A stretch of 64,000 nucleotides of DNA from Humitalea sp050632385 (GTDB lineage: Bacteria; Pseudomonadota; Alphaproteobacteria; Acetobacterales; Acetobacteraceae): assembly GCF_050632385.1 (NCBI RefSeq), contig NZ_CP192599.1:5146001-5210000 (forward strand), read 5' to 3'. Made by a program: the position numbers and the translations under genes. Within the stretch, counting starts at the first letter, position 1, and the number at the start of each line of letters is the position of its first letter. This document shows positions 8,436-17,209 of the stretch, one piece after another. The notes under the pieces are model-generated. The model saw nothing but the letters and a program-made list of their open reading frames with translations. It was not told where the DNA came from and did no database searches.

Positions 8436-9535
8436 TGCGTATCCTGGTCGCGATGTCCGGTGGGGTGGACAGCAGTGTCGTCGCGGCCCTGCTGCATGAG
8501 CAGGGGCATGAGGTGGTCGGCGCCACCCTGCAACTCTACGACCATGGCGCGGCCGTGAAGAAGTCAGGCTCCTGCTGCGCCGGCCAGGATATCCACGACG
8601 CCCGCGACGTCGCCGACCGCCTAGGCATTCCGCACTACGTGCTGGATCGCGAGCAGCGTTTTCGCAACGCGGTGATCGACGATTTCGCGGATTCCTACGC
8701 CCGCGGCGAAACCCCGATCCCCTGCGTCCGCTGCAACCAGACGGTGAAGTTCCAGGACCTGGCCGTGCTGGCGCGGGACCTGGGCTGCGAGGCCCTGGCG
8801 ACCGGGCACTACGCCCGCCGCGTGGAAGGCATCGATGGCCCGGAACTGCACCAGGCCGCCGATCCCGCGCGCGACCAGTCCTATTTCCTCTTCGCCACCA
8901 CGCGCGAGCAACTGGCCCTGGCGCGCTTCCCGCTGGGCGACATGCCGGACAAGGCCGCCGTGCGCGCGCTGGCCGACCGCTTTGGCCTGGGCGTCGCCCA
9001 GAAGCCCGACAGCCAGGACATCTGCTTCGTGCCGGAGGGCCGCTACAGCGACCTGGTGGCACGGCTACGCCCCGATGCGGCGGCGCCGGGGGAGATCGTC
9101 CATGCCGATGGCAGGGTGCTCGGCCAGCACCAGGGCATCGCGCGCTACACCGTGGGCCAGGCGCGCGGGCTGGGGGATGCCTCCCATGCCGATGGCGAAA
9201 GGCTGTTCGTCACGGGCATGGAGGCCCAGACGCGCCGCATTATCGTCGGCCCCCGCGCCGCGACCGCGACCGAGGAGGTGATCGCCGGCGACACGAACTG
9301 GCTGGTCGCCCCGCCCGAGGGCGATTTCGCCTGCTTCGCCAAGCTGCGCGCGCGGGAGGTTCCGCGCCCGGCGGTGGCCCATTGGGATGGGGCGCTGCTG
9401 CGCTTGCGGCCCGAGGTCGCGGCCATCGCCGCCCCCGGGCAGGCGATGGTCCTGTACGATGCGATGGGGCGCGTCCTCGGCGGCGGGTTCATCCGGGCTG
9501 CCTCCCGCGTTGACATGCGGCAGAGCGCGGCCTAA
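8435..9535 (+). CDS. mnmA: tRNA-specific 2-thiouridylase MnmA
   Basis: This 366-residue enzyme activates U34 of Lys/Glu/Gln tRNAs with ATP and inserts sulfur. The PP-loop is SGGVDSS (residues 8-14). The two catalytic cysteines are Cys100 (CVRCNQTVKF) and Cys197 (SQDICFVPEG), which shows it is the persulfide-using MnmA type. The sulfur source is likely a desulfurase encoded in the same run. The start directly follows the TenA stop. A hairpin terminator and tRNA-Met come next. Confidence 0.96.
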   Translation: MRILVAMSGGVDSSVVAALLHEQGHEVVGATLQLYDHGAAVKKSGSCCAGQDIHDARDVADRLGIPHYVLDREQRFRNAVIDDFADSYARGETPIPCVRCNQTVKFQDLAVLARDLGCEALATGHYARRVEGIDGPELHQAADPARDQSYFLFATTREQLALARFPLGDMPDKAAVRALADRFGLGVAQKPDSQDICFVPEGRYSDLVARLRPDAAAPGEIVHADGRVLGQHQGIARYTVGQARGLGDASHADGERLFVTGMEAQTRRIIVGPRAATATEEVIAGDTNWLVAPPEGDFACFAKLRAREVPRPAVAHWDGALLRLRPEVAAIAAPGQAMVLYDAMGRVLGGGFIRAASRVDMRQSAA

Positions 9536-9543
9536 TCGCAGCG

Positions 9544-9566
9544 CCTGCCCGCTTGGGGCAGGTTTT
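9544..9566 (+). terminator. Terminator of the sulfur-transfer operon
   Basis: CCTGCCC and GGGCAGG form a stem around a five-base loop, followed by TTTT, nine bases after the mnmA stop and just before the tRNA. Confidence 0.8.
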
Positions 9567-9568
9567 GG

Positions 9569-9645
9569 GGCGGTGTAGCTCAGCTGGTTAGAGCACGGCA
9601 CTCATAATGCCGGGGTCGGCGGTTCAAGTCCGCCCGCCGCTACCA
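9569..9645 (+). tRNA. tRNA-Met (anticodon CAT), elongator type
   Basis: A complete 77-nt cloverleaf includes encoded CCA: acceptor GGCGGTG/CGCCGCT, D-arm GCTCAGCTGGTTAGAGC, anticodon loop CTCATAA with CAT at 9603-9605, and T-arm GGCGG-TTCAAGT-CCGCC. The pattern matches alphaproteobacterial elongator tRNA-Met rather than the initiator (no three G-C pairs in the anticodon stem) or tRNA-Ile2. Confidence 0.95.
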
Positions 9646-9742
9646 ATATTTTTCACGACTTATCCACAGGCACGAAGCCGCCTCGGGCTACGGCGGCGGT
9701 CGTTCACCGTGAATGATGTTTTGGTTGCGAGATGCGGCTGCG

Positions 9743-10054
9743 TCAAACCGCATCGTCACCTCGGCCAGCGCCCCCCCGATCCAGCCGCTGCCGCCGCAAA
9801 AGCGGGCACGGCATTGTCGCCCGAACGTCCAATACCACCTCGCATACCCTCATCGGCTTCGACCAGCCGTCGCTGGCCGGGAGCCGCGCGACGGCCTCGG
9901 CCCAGGGCTGGTCGCGGTCGCGGCGCGGCCCGTCGAGATCGATCTCCCCGCATCGGAGCGGCCAGAAGCGCCGATTGCCGGTTTCGTCGCGCAGGTAGGT
10001 GTCGGGATTCACGCTGCCGGCGAAGACCCACTGGGCAGCGGCCATCACGGCCAT
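9743..10054 (-). pseudogene. Remnant of a VapE-family (virulence-associated E) helicase/primase
   Basis: This reverse-strand fragment reads FAGSVNPDTYLRDETGNRRF followed by WPL and EIDLDGPRRDRDQPWAEAV. That is the conserved stretch of phage/plasmid VapE-type P-loop ATPases (usual form TGNRRFWPV, RDQLWAEA). Only about 60 residues of a protein of several hundred remain; the N-terminal Walker region is gone and the tail is unrelated. It lies between tRNA-Met and tRNA-Gly, typical integration sites. I infer the scar of a phage or integrative element. No integrase is visible. Confidence 0.7.
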
Positions 10055-10115
10055 GGTGACGGGGCGGATCAGCGCGATGCGCCGTGCAGGAGAGACAGGT
10101 TGTCAGAGAGAAAAA

Positions 10116-10190
10116 TGGAGCGGGCGAAGGGATTCGAACCCTCGACCCCAACCTTGGCAAGGTTGTGCTCTACCCCTGAGCTACGCCCGC
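10116..10190 (-). tRNA. tRNA-Gly (anticodon GCC)
   Basis: A complete reverse-strand tRNA runs from GCGGGCGTAGCTCAGGGG, through the anticodon loop with GCC (complement of 10156-10158), to CGCCCGC and TCCA with encoded CCA. The T-arm is GAGGG-TTCGAAT-CCCTT. Its 3' end faces the VapE remnant, so it could be the integration target of the lost element. Confidence 0.95.
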
Positions 10191-10550
10191 ATCCGAGGGC
10201 GCTATGCCATGCAGCCCGAACCATTGCAACCCTACCCGACCGACCCTGCACCGCGATCCCCGGTCTGGATGTGCAGCCCGCACCCGCAAAGTCCGCCTGG
10301 CCCCGCATGGGCTCCATCATGGGCAAGCCAGGGAGAGCGGGGATTCACCATCGCAGCCCGGCATTCGTGCCTGCGCGGCTGGGGCTCAACAGCGCAGCCA
10401 TCCCCGGTCGAAGGCCGCAGCCTGCTCAACAACACGCTGCGCGACGGACAGCCTCGGCGGCGAAGGATGCCGCCAGAAGTATCGCTACCAGTACGTTTTC
10501 TGGTACGATAATTAACCTTTTGGAAGCGGGTCTGGGGAGCGTGCAGCGCC
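10191..10550. other. Intergenic region before the metalloprotease, no gene seen
   Basis: Neither strand gives a recognisable protein. Near its end is a small inverted repeat (TACCAG at 10486-10491 and CTGGTA at 10500-10505) and an AT-rich segment (TACGATAATTAACCTTTTGG) that is a plausible promoter region for the gene at 10551. Base composition shifts here towards the lower GC of the protease gene. Confidence 0.45.
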
Positions 10551-12605
10551 ATGCCGAGTGCGTTCTGGACGATGTGCGGGTGCCCGAACTGCTGGCGCAC
10601 GGGTGAAGCGCCGGAGCATTTTTTAGCGGACCCGATTCTCAACCCCGACGGCCCCCCCGCCGAGAGTCAGGCCTTCTTCTCAACCGCCCAGATTGCCCAC
10701 CAACTCCGCTCCTCATGGGCGGGGTTCTCCGAAGGCACCTTCCGTGCCTGGAACCAATCGACCGTCACCTACGCGATCAATGATGCCGTCACCGGCTACA
10801 ATGGCGAACAGGCCGGCCTGATCAACATGACCGCGCTGATGCAATACCGTGCCCGGGAAGCCTTCATCCTATGGGATGATCTGGTTCCTCTTGCCTTCGT
10901 CGAATCGGATTCGCCATTCTCTAATATAACCTTCAATCTATCCAGCCGGACAAACAACAATCTCAGCTACGCCTCACCCGGCAGCCTGACGCCTCTTGGT
11001 GGCAGCAACTACGCGTTTAACCGCGGTCAAATCTGGCTCAGTTCGACCTACACGTCGCACGACACTGACAGCGACATGGTGTACGGCGGCTACGGATTTA
11101 TGACCTATATCCATGAAATAGGCCACTCGATCGGCCTGTCGCACCCTGGCAGCTACAATGCAGGCCCAGGTGTTTCGATCACCTATGGCGCCAATGCGGA
11201 ATACGCGCAGGATACCCTGCGCTATACTGTCATGTCTTATTTCAATGCATCAGAAGATGGCAGCGGCACCGATCACTACGGCAGCGACAACTTGCTGAAA
11301 TACGCCCAAACGCCCATGGTCCACGATGTCATGGCCATCCAGGCGATCTACGGCGCCAGCACCACGACCCGCGCCGGAGATACCAACTACGGCTTCAACA
11401 ACACCAGCGGGCGTGACGTTTTTAATTTCTCTATCAACACAAATCCGATCGTCACCATTTTCGATTCCGGTGGCAACGACACCCTCGACCTGTCGGCCTA
11501 TACGCGCGGCAATCGCATCGACTTGGCGCCAGGCGCCTATTCCGATGTTGGCGGCTTCATGACCAACAATCTTGGCATCGCCTTCAGCACATTGATCGAA
11601 AACGCCAATGGCGGATCGGCATCAGACACCATAATCGGCAATTATGCAAACAACTGGCTGCGCGGAAATGGCGGAAATGACACCATAATAGGCAATGGCG
11701 GCTTCGATACGGCAATTTTTAACGGTTTTATGCGAAATTATACCATAACAGAACTTTCCGCCAACGCCTCCTCGCTGCGCTCCCGCGTCAGCGGTTCCGA
11801 TGGCACAGATTCGCTGTTTGGCATTCACCGGCTGCAATTCGCGGATGGCGCGGTGTACCTCGAAGAAGGCAATCCCCTCTTCGATGGCTTATACTACACG
11901 CAGCAAAATCCCGACGTCTTCAGGGCAACCAATACATCCCCGTTCGCCCATTACCTCAGCTACGGCTGGAACGAAGGGCGCAACCCGTCGCTCTATTTCA
12001 ACAATAACGGCTACCTCTCAGCCAATATCGATGTACGCAACGCCCATGTGAACCCGCTGCTGCACTACGACATCCACGGCTGGCGGGAGGGCCGCGACCC
12101 CGGCTTGAATTTTGACACCGCCGGCTACCTGGCGATCAACACCGATGTACGGGCCGCGGGGATCAACCCGCTGATGCACTTCATGGACTATGGCCGCTTC
12201 GAAGGTCGCGCCACCCAAAAGATGGTTGGTAGCGTCGATTCCTTTGGCTTCGACCGCCAATTCTACCTCATGAAGAACCCGGACGTCGCCGCAGGCGGCA
12301 TGGATCCGTCGCTCCATTTCAATCTCTTCGGCTGGCACGAAGGCCGGGCCGCCAGCAGCTACTTCGACACGGCCGGCTACCTCAGCCGCTACGCCGATGT
12401 CCGCAGTGCGGGCGTCAACCCGCTGACCCACTACAGCACGTCGGGTTGGCGGGAAGGCCGCGATCCTTCCGCGACCTTCGACACCTCCGCCTACCGTGCC
12501 AACTACACCGATGTCGCGAACGCGGGGGTCAACCCGCTCTGGCACTACATGGCGTTTGGCATCAACGAAGGCCGCGCCGTCTTCAGCGATGGGGTGTTCG
12601 ACTGA
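10551..12605 (+). CDS. Serralysin-like secreted zinc metalloprotease (M10B) with RTX and six C-terminal repeats
   Basis: This 684-residue protein has no Sec signal, as expected for type I secretion. The zinc motif HEIGHSIGLSH (His188, Glu189, His192, His198) and Met-turn TVMSYF (Met228) mark the serralysin/metzincin family. A calcium-binding RTX segment follows at about residues 354-390 (GGSASDTIIGN, GNGGNDTIIGNGG). From about 443 to the end are six tandem repeats of 38-45 residues of the form YLxxNxDVxxAGxNPLxHYxxxGWxEGR, likely a surface or adhesion module. An internal ATG at 10572 would remove seven residues. No type I exporter genes are adjacent. The codon use is clearly less GC-rich than its neighbours', suggesting acquisition. 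Confidence 0.88.
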   Translation: MPSAFWTMCGCPNCWRTGEAPEHFLADPILNPDGPPAESQAFFSTAQIAHQLRSSWAGFSEGTFRAWNQSTVTYAINDAVTGYNGEQAGLINMTALMQYRAREAFILWDDLVPLAFVESDSPFSNITFNLSSRTNNNLSYASPGSLTPLGGSNYAFNRGQIWLSSTYTSHDTDSDMVYGGYGFMTYIHEIGHSIGLSHPGSYNAGPGVSITYGANAEYAQDTLRYTVMSYFNASEDGSGTDHYGSDNLLKYAQTPMVHDVMAIQAIYGASTTTRAGDTNYGFNNTSGRDVFNFSINTNPIVTIFDSGGNDTLDLSAYTRGNRIDLAPGAYSDVGGFMTNNLGIAFSTLIENANGGSASDTIIGNYANNWLRGNGGNDTIIGNGGFDTAIFNGFMRNYTITELSANASSLRSRVSGSDGTDSLFGIHRLQFADGAVYLEEGNPLFDGLYYTQQNPDVFRATNTSPFAHYLSYGWNEGRNPSLYFNNNGYLSANIDVRNAHVNPLLHYDIHGWREGRDPGLNFDTAGYLAINTDVRAAGINPLMHFMDYGRFEGRATQKMVGSVDSFGFDRQFYLMKNPDVAAGGMDPSLHFNLFGWHEGRAASSYFDTAGYLSRYADVRSAGVNPLTHYSTSGWREGRDPSATFDTSAYRANYTDVANAGVNPLWHYMAFGINEGRAVFSDGVFD

Positions 12606-12685
12606 CTCGGCGGCCTGCTACTGGGGCGGCTTGAGTGGCGGCCCGCCCGCCCCTAGGTTGCGGCGCCCGTACAGGACCACCCCCC

Positions 12686-13408
12686 ATGAGCATGAGCCGA
12701 CGCAAGATCTACCCCGATGCCGCCGCCGCCCTGTCGGGCGTGCTGAAGGACGGCATGCTGATCCATTCCGGCGGCTTCGGCCTCTGCGGCGTGCCGATGG
12801 CGCTGATCGAGGCGATCCGTGACGCGGGCGCCAAGAACCTGACCTTCGTGTCCAACAACGCGGGCGTCGATGACGGTGGCCTCGGCCTGCTGCTGAAAAC
12901 CCGCCAGATCAAGAAGATGATGTCCTCCTACGTCGGGGAGAACGCCGAATTTGCCCGCCAGTTCCTGGCCGGCGAGCTCGAGATCGAATTCAACCCCCAA
13001 GGCACCCTGGCCGAGCGCATCCGCGCCGGCGGCGCAGGCATTCCCGCCTTCTATACCAAGACCGGCGTCGGCACCGCGGTCGCCGAGGGCAAGCCCACCG
13101 CCGAATTCGACGGCCAGACCTTTATCCAGGAACGCGGCATTTTTGCGGATCTGGCCATCATCCACGCGTGGAAGGCGGATACCGAGGGCAACCTGGTGTT
13201 CCGCCGCACCGCGCGGAACTTCAACCCGATGATGGCGACCGCCGCCCGCGTGACAGTCGTCCAGGTGGAACACTTGGTCGAGGCTGGGGAGATCGACCCC
13301 GACCACATCCACACCCCCGGCATTTTCGTGAAGCGCATCGTCGTGCTGCCGCCCGGTTACGTGAAGCGGATCGAACAGCGCACCGTCCGCCAGCCCGAAG
13401 CCGCATAA
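12686..13408 (+). CDS. scoA: 3-oxoacid CoA-transferase subunit A
   Basis: This 240-residue alpha subunit of a family I CoA-transferase (SCOT/PcaI/AtoD group) has the CoA-binding segment GGFGLCGVP (residues 28-36). It moves CoA from succinyl-CoA to a 3-oxoacid such as acetoacetate in ketone-body or aromatic catabolism. Subunit B follows 14 bases later. I chose ATG 12686 (a second ATG is at 12692) because upstream sequence is not conserved-looking. Which 3-oxoacid is used cannot be told here. Confidence 0.92.
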   Translation: MSMSRRKIYPDAAAALSGVLKDGMLIHSGGFGLCGVPMALIEAIRDAGAKNLTFVSNNAGVDDGGLGLLLKTRQIKKMMSSYVGENAEFARQFLAGELEIEFNPQGTLAERIRAGGAGIPAFYTKTGVGTAVAEGKPTAEFDGQTFIQERGIFADLAIIHAWKADTEGNLVFRRTARNFNPMMATAARVTVVQVEHLVEAGEIDPDHIHTPGIFVKRIVVLPPGYVKRIEQRTVRQPEAA

Positions 13409-13422
13409 GGAAAGACCGACAA

Positions 13423-14061
13423 ATGGCCTGGACGCGCGACGAAATGGCGGCCCGCGCCGCCCGCGAATTGGAAGACGGCTTTTACGTGAACCTGGGCATC
13501 GGCATCCCGACCCTGGTCGCGAACCACGTGCCCGATGGCATGACGGTGCAGTTGCAGTCGGAAAACGGCATGCTCGGCATCGGGCCCTTTCCGCTGGCTG
13601 GTGAGGAAGACGCCGACCTGATCAACGCCGGCAAGCAGACCGTGACGGCGCTGCCGAACTCATCTTATTTCGATAGCGCATCGTCATTCGGCATGATCCG
13701 CGGCGGGCATATCGACCTGTCGATCCTGGGCGCCCTGCAGGTCGCGGAAAACGGCGACCTCGCCAACTGGATGATCCCCGGCAAGATGGTGAAGGGCATG
13801 GGCGGCGCGATGGACCTCGTCGCCGGGGTCAAGCGCGTCGTGGTGCTGATGGAACACACCGCCGGCGGCAAGCCCAAGCTGCTGAAATCATGCACCTTGC
13901 CGCTGACCGGCCAGCGGGTGGTCGATACCGTGATCACCGAACTCGGCGTCTTCGCCATCGACAAAACCGCCGGCACCATGCGCCTGACGGAAGTGGCGCC
14001 GGGCGTGACCTTGGAAGAGATCGCGGCCAAGACCGAAGGCGCCTATATCGTCGCGGTGTGA
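13423..14061 (+). CDS. scoB: 3-oxoacid CoA-transferase subunit B
   Basis: This 212-residue beta subunit begins MAWTRDEMAARAARELEDG. It carries the catalytic glutamate (Glu47) in the SENGML motif, which forms the glutamyl-CoA intermediate. GLGIGIPTLV-type glycine-rich sequence lies at about residues 24-30. AAGGAAAG precedes the ATG. It pairs with scoA into an alpha2beta2 enzyme. Its stop overlaps the GTG start of hemW by four bases. Confidence 0.94.
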   Translation: MAWTRDEMAARAARELEDGFYVNLGIGIPTLVANHVPDGMTVQLQSENGMLGIGPFPLAGEEDADLINAGKQTVTALPNSSYFDSASSFGMIRGGHIDLSILGALQVAENGDLANWMIPGKMVKGMGGAMDLVAGVKRVVVLMEHTAGGKPKLLKSCTLPLTGQRVVDTVITELGVFAIDKTAGTMRLTEVAPGVTLEEIAAKTEGAYIVAV

Positions 14062-15212
14062 CCGACCCTCTCGCGCTCTACATCCACTGGCCCTTCTGCG
14101 CGGCCAAATGCCCCTATTGCGACTTCAACAGCCATGTGCGGGACCGTGTCGACACGGCCCGCTTCATCGCGGGCTTGCGGCGCGAACTGGCGCATGAGGC
14201 CGCGCGCGCCGGGCGCCGGCCGCTGGCCAGCATCTTCTTCGGCGGCGGCACCCCCAGCCTGATGCCGCCCGACGGCGCCGGCGCGCTGATCGCCGATGCC
14301 CTGGCGCTGTTCGACCCACTGCCCGATATCGAAATCACCCTGGAAGCCAACCCGACCAGCGTCGAGGCCGGGCGCCTTTCCGCCTTCCGCGACGCCGGGG
14401 TGAACCGCATCAGCCTGGGCGTGCAATCGCTGGAACCCGAGGCCCTCGCCTTCCTCGGCCGCAAGCACGACGTGGGCGAGGCGATCACGGCGCTGGAACT
14501 GGCGCGCGGGATTTTCCCGCGCGTGTCCTTCGACCTGATCTACGCGCGCCCCGGCCAATCGCTCGACGCCTGGCGGGCCGAACTCCGCCGCGCCCTGGCC
14601 TTGGCCGCCGACCACCTCAGCCTCTACCAACTGACCATCGAACCCGGCACGCAATTCGCCACCCTTTTTGGGCGCGGCGCCTTCGCCCTGCCGGAGGGCG
14701 ATGACGCGGCCGCCCTCTACCTCGCCACGGCCGAGGAAGCCGCCCGCTTCGGGCTGGAAGCCTATGAAGTCTCCAACTATGCCAAGCCCGGCGCGCAAAG
14801 CCGCCACAACCTGGCCTATTGGCGCCACGGCGATTACCTCGGCATCGGCGCCGGCGCGCACCAGCGCCTGACCCTGGACGGCGCCATCACCGCCGCCCGC
14901 CGCCACCGCGCCCCGGAAGAATGGCTCGCCCGCGTCGAACGCGACGGCCACGCGCGGACGGAGGAGGAAACCCTCTCCCCCAGCGACCTCGCGCGCGAAG
15001 TCCTGCTGATGGGCCTGCGCCTGGCGGAGGGCGTGGACCCCGCCCATCTCGCCGCCCGCAGTGGCGTGACCCTGGCCGATGCCACCGACCCGGCCATGCT
15101 GGTCGCCTGCATGAACGAAGGCTACCTGCGCTGGACCGACACCGGCCGCCTGGCCACGACGACCGAGGGCTTGTTGCGGCTGGACGCCATGCTGCCGGTC
15201 CTGTTGCGTTGA
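14058..15212 (+). CDS. hemW: HemW-type radical SAM heme chaperone (formerly HemN-like)
   Basis: This 384-residue protein begins VTDPLALYIHWPFCAAKCPYC. The radical-SAM CxxxCxxC (Cys14, Cys18, Cys21) is followed directly by the next residue as in HemW, and it lacks the extra N-terminal region of true HemN coproporphyrinogen oxidases. FFGGGTPSL and GVQSLEP are the conserved SAM-binding segments. HemW binds and passes on heme. The GTG start overlaps scoB (GTGA). The gene is not obviously related in function to scoAB. Confidence 0.92.
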   Translation: MTDPLALYIHWPFCAAKCPYCDFNSHVRDRVDTARFIAGLRRELAHEAARAGRRPLASIFFGGGTPSLMPPDGAGALIADALALFDPLPDIEITLEANPTSVEAGRLSAFRDAGVNRISLGVQSLEPEALAFLGRKHDVGEAITALELARGIFPRVSFDLIYARPGQSLDAWRAELRRALALAADHLSLYQLTIEPGTQFATLFGRGAFALPEGDDAAALYLATAEEAARFGLEAYEVSNYAKPGAQSRHNLAYWRHGDYLGIGAGAHQRLTLDGAITAARRHRAPEEWLARVERDGHARTEEETLSPSDLAREVLLMGLRLAEGVDPAHLAARSGVTLADATDPAMLVACMNEGYLRWTDTGRLATTTEGLLRLDAMLPVLLR

Positions 15213-15239
15213 ATCCGGCCTTCGGGGCACCCTGACACG

Positions 15240-16211
15240 ATGCGCACCGCCTTTCTCGGCTCCTATGGTTTCGGCAACCTCGGCGACGAATTATGCCTGA
15301 TCGAGGCGATGCAGAGCTTCCCTTCGACCGAAGCCCGCGCCTTCAGCACCGGCGCCGACTGGACCATGCGCTGTGCGCCCGGCCTGGCGGGGTGTTTCCG
15401 CAACGGTGACGCGATGATGGATTTCGCGCCGGAGCGCGTGGTCCTGGGCGGCGGCCATGTCGGCACGGTGGAAGCCTTCGCCGCCTTCCTGCCCTGGATG
15501 GCGCGGGCGGCCGATGCCGGCGCCGAACTGCATATCCACAACATCGGCGTCTCCGCCGGGGCGCTGGACGACAGCATCACGCCCGCCGGCTACGCCGCGC
15601 TGGGGCGGCTGAAAAGCTTCACCGTGCGGGATCCGGCATCGGCCGTCAGCGCGGCCGGATGGGGGCTGCCGATACGGGCGGGGCTGAGCCTGTTTCCCGA
15701 ACGGGCGCTGGTTCCCGACCGCACCCTGGCCGAGGCCATGCTGCCGCGTGGCAAGCCTTTGCTGGGGATTTCCATCATCCCCTATCCCCTGATGGACCGC
15801 TGCCTGCGGCGCGACGCCGCCCGCGTGCGGGCCTTGCTGGCGCCCTTCGCCGGCTATGTCGCGGTCCCCATCGTCAGCACCATCCATCGCTATGCCAGCG
15901 ACGAAGATGACGCGACGGGCTTCCGCCGTTTCGCCGAGGCTTTCCTGGACGGCTGGGACATCGCGATGCCCCAGATGCTGGACTACGACTGGTGGCAGGC
16001 GAACATGACCCCGGCACGGCTGCGCGGAATCATCTCCCGCCTCGACACCCTGATCAGCCAGCGCAAGCACAATGTCATCCACGGCATCGGCGCCGGGGTG
16101 CGGACCATCGGACTGCATCCGATCGAGGACAACAGCGTGCCGCGCACCATGGTCGCGGTCTCGGCGAACCTGCCCCAGGGCAGCACCTGCGTCGGGCTGC
16201 GCCACGAATGA
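15240..16211 (+). CDS. Polysaccharide pyruvyl transferase-like protein
   Basis: This 323-residue protein starts MRTAFLGSYGFGNLGDELC, the GxxNxGDE signature of the CsaB/WcaK pyruvyl transferase family, which adds ketal pyruvate to surface sugars from phosphoenolpyruvate. A GGGH motif sits near residue 70. It also has SAGALDD and a C-terminal half with LDYDWW and a conserved His (GLHPIEDN). It lies 27 bases after hemW, and its stop overlaps the next gene (ATGA). No glycosyltransferases are near, so the acceptor is unknown. Confidence 0.75.
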   Translation: MRTAFLGSYGFGNLGDELCLIEAMQSFPSTEARAFSTGADWTMRCAPGLAGCFRNGDAMMDFAPERVVLGGGHVGTVEAFAAFLPWMARAADAGAELHIHNIGVSAGALDDSITPAGYAALGRLKSFTVRDPASAVSAAGWGLPIRAGLSLFPERALVPDRTLAEAMLPRGKPLLGISIIPYPLMDRCLRRDAARVRALLAPFAGYVAVPIVSTIHRYASDEDDATGFRRFAEAFLDGWDIAMPQMLDYDWWQANMTPARLRGIISRLDTLISQRKHNVIHGIGAGVRTIGLHPIEDNSVPRTMVAVSANLPQGSTCVGLRHE

Positions 16212-17167
16212 CGGTCCTGTTCTTCGGCGATTTCGGCACGGGGCACATGGCCGCCGAAACGGCGCTGCTGGAAGCGGTGCGCGCCATCGGCGATCCGGAT
16301 CCGATCGTGGTCACGGCAGCGCCCGGATTCACGGCGCGCTGCGCCCCCGACGTCACCTGCATCGCGCCGGGTGAGGCACCGCCGCGCCAGCCGTCCCGGA
16401 TCGTCCTGGCCGGCCCGATCGGGCGGGCGCGGCGCGTGCCGCCCCTGATGGCGCTGTTCGAGGACGCGATCGCGGCGACGCCACGGGCGAATGCCTGTTT
16501 GCACAACCTGTCCCTGCCATCGGGCGTGGACAGCGCGCAGGGCTTGCGGATCGCGGCGACACTCGACGGCCTGCAAGGCAGCATGCGCGACCACGTCACC
16601 CACCTGACGATGATGCGACGCGGCTTGCGGTGGTTTCCCGCGCTGGCGACATTCCCCGAACGCACCCTGCCGCACGACGACAGCCTGGCCTGCCTGCTGC
16701 CGGAAGGGCCGGCGCCGCTGGGTCTCATGCTCGACGCCTCCCCGCACCTGCTGGAGAGCATGGACAAGCACCCCGCGGCGTTCCGCCACGTGCTCGGGCT
16801 GCTCGCCGATCGGCCGGTGCTGCCGATCCCGCCTTCCGTGCGCCAGGCGGGTGACGATTCCGCCCCCGACCCCATCCTGGGCGCCCGCCAGGCGCTGCTC
16901 GCCTTCCGCCCCGGGCAGGCGCCGCTGCTGCCGGCATTGCTGGACGCCGATTGGTGGCTGTCGCACGCGACACCCGGCGGAATTGGGGGGCTGGTGAAGC
17001 GCTGTGCCATGCTGGTGACCACCAGCGACCTTGGCGTGCTGCTCGCCGCCGCGACCGGGGTGCCCTGCCACATCATCGGCCTCAGCCAGGATGATGCGGC
17101 GACGCGCGCGGGCGGCACGCTGGCCGGCGCGCTCGCACCAGGCAGCAGCTTCACCGTTTTGCGCTGA
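16208..17167 (+). CDS. Divergent pyruvyl transferase-like paralogue
   Basis: This 319-residue protein starts MTVLFFGDFGTGHMAAETAL. It is not a clear family member on its own. Its C-terminal region, LDADWWLSHATPGGIGGLVK then a GVPCHIIGLSQDD end, lines up with LDYDWWQANMTPARLRGIIS and TIGLHPIEDN of the preceding protein. I infer an old duplication. The N-terminal glycine motif is changed (FGTGHMAAE instead of FGNLGDE), so the activity may differ. Four-base overlap means co-translation with the first copy. Confidence 0.6.
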   Translation: MTVLFFGDFGTGHMAAETALLEAVRAIGDPDPIVVTAAPGFTARCAPDVTCIAPGEAPPRQPSRIVLAGPIGRARRVPPLMALFEDAIAATPRANACLHNLSLPSGVDSAQGLRIAATLDGLQGSMRDHVTHLTMMRRGLRWFPALATFPERTLPHDDSLACLLPEGPAPLGLMLDASPHLLESMDKHPAAFRHVLGLLADRPVLPIPPSVRQAGDDSAPDPILGARQALLAFRPGQAPLLPALLDADWWLSHATPGGIGGLVKRCAMLVTTSDLGVLLAAATGVPCHIIGLSQDDAATRAGGTLAGALAPGSSFTVLR

Positions 17168-17209
17168 CCCTCGGGGGCTGTCCTCGCCCATCCGCTTCGG
17201 GCATGTTGT

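Noticed and set aside
10232..10642. Reverse-strand frame across the region upstream of the metalloprotease
   Set aside because: It overlaps the protease start and shows no motifs; it looks like chance coding.
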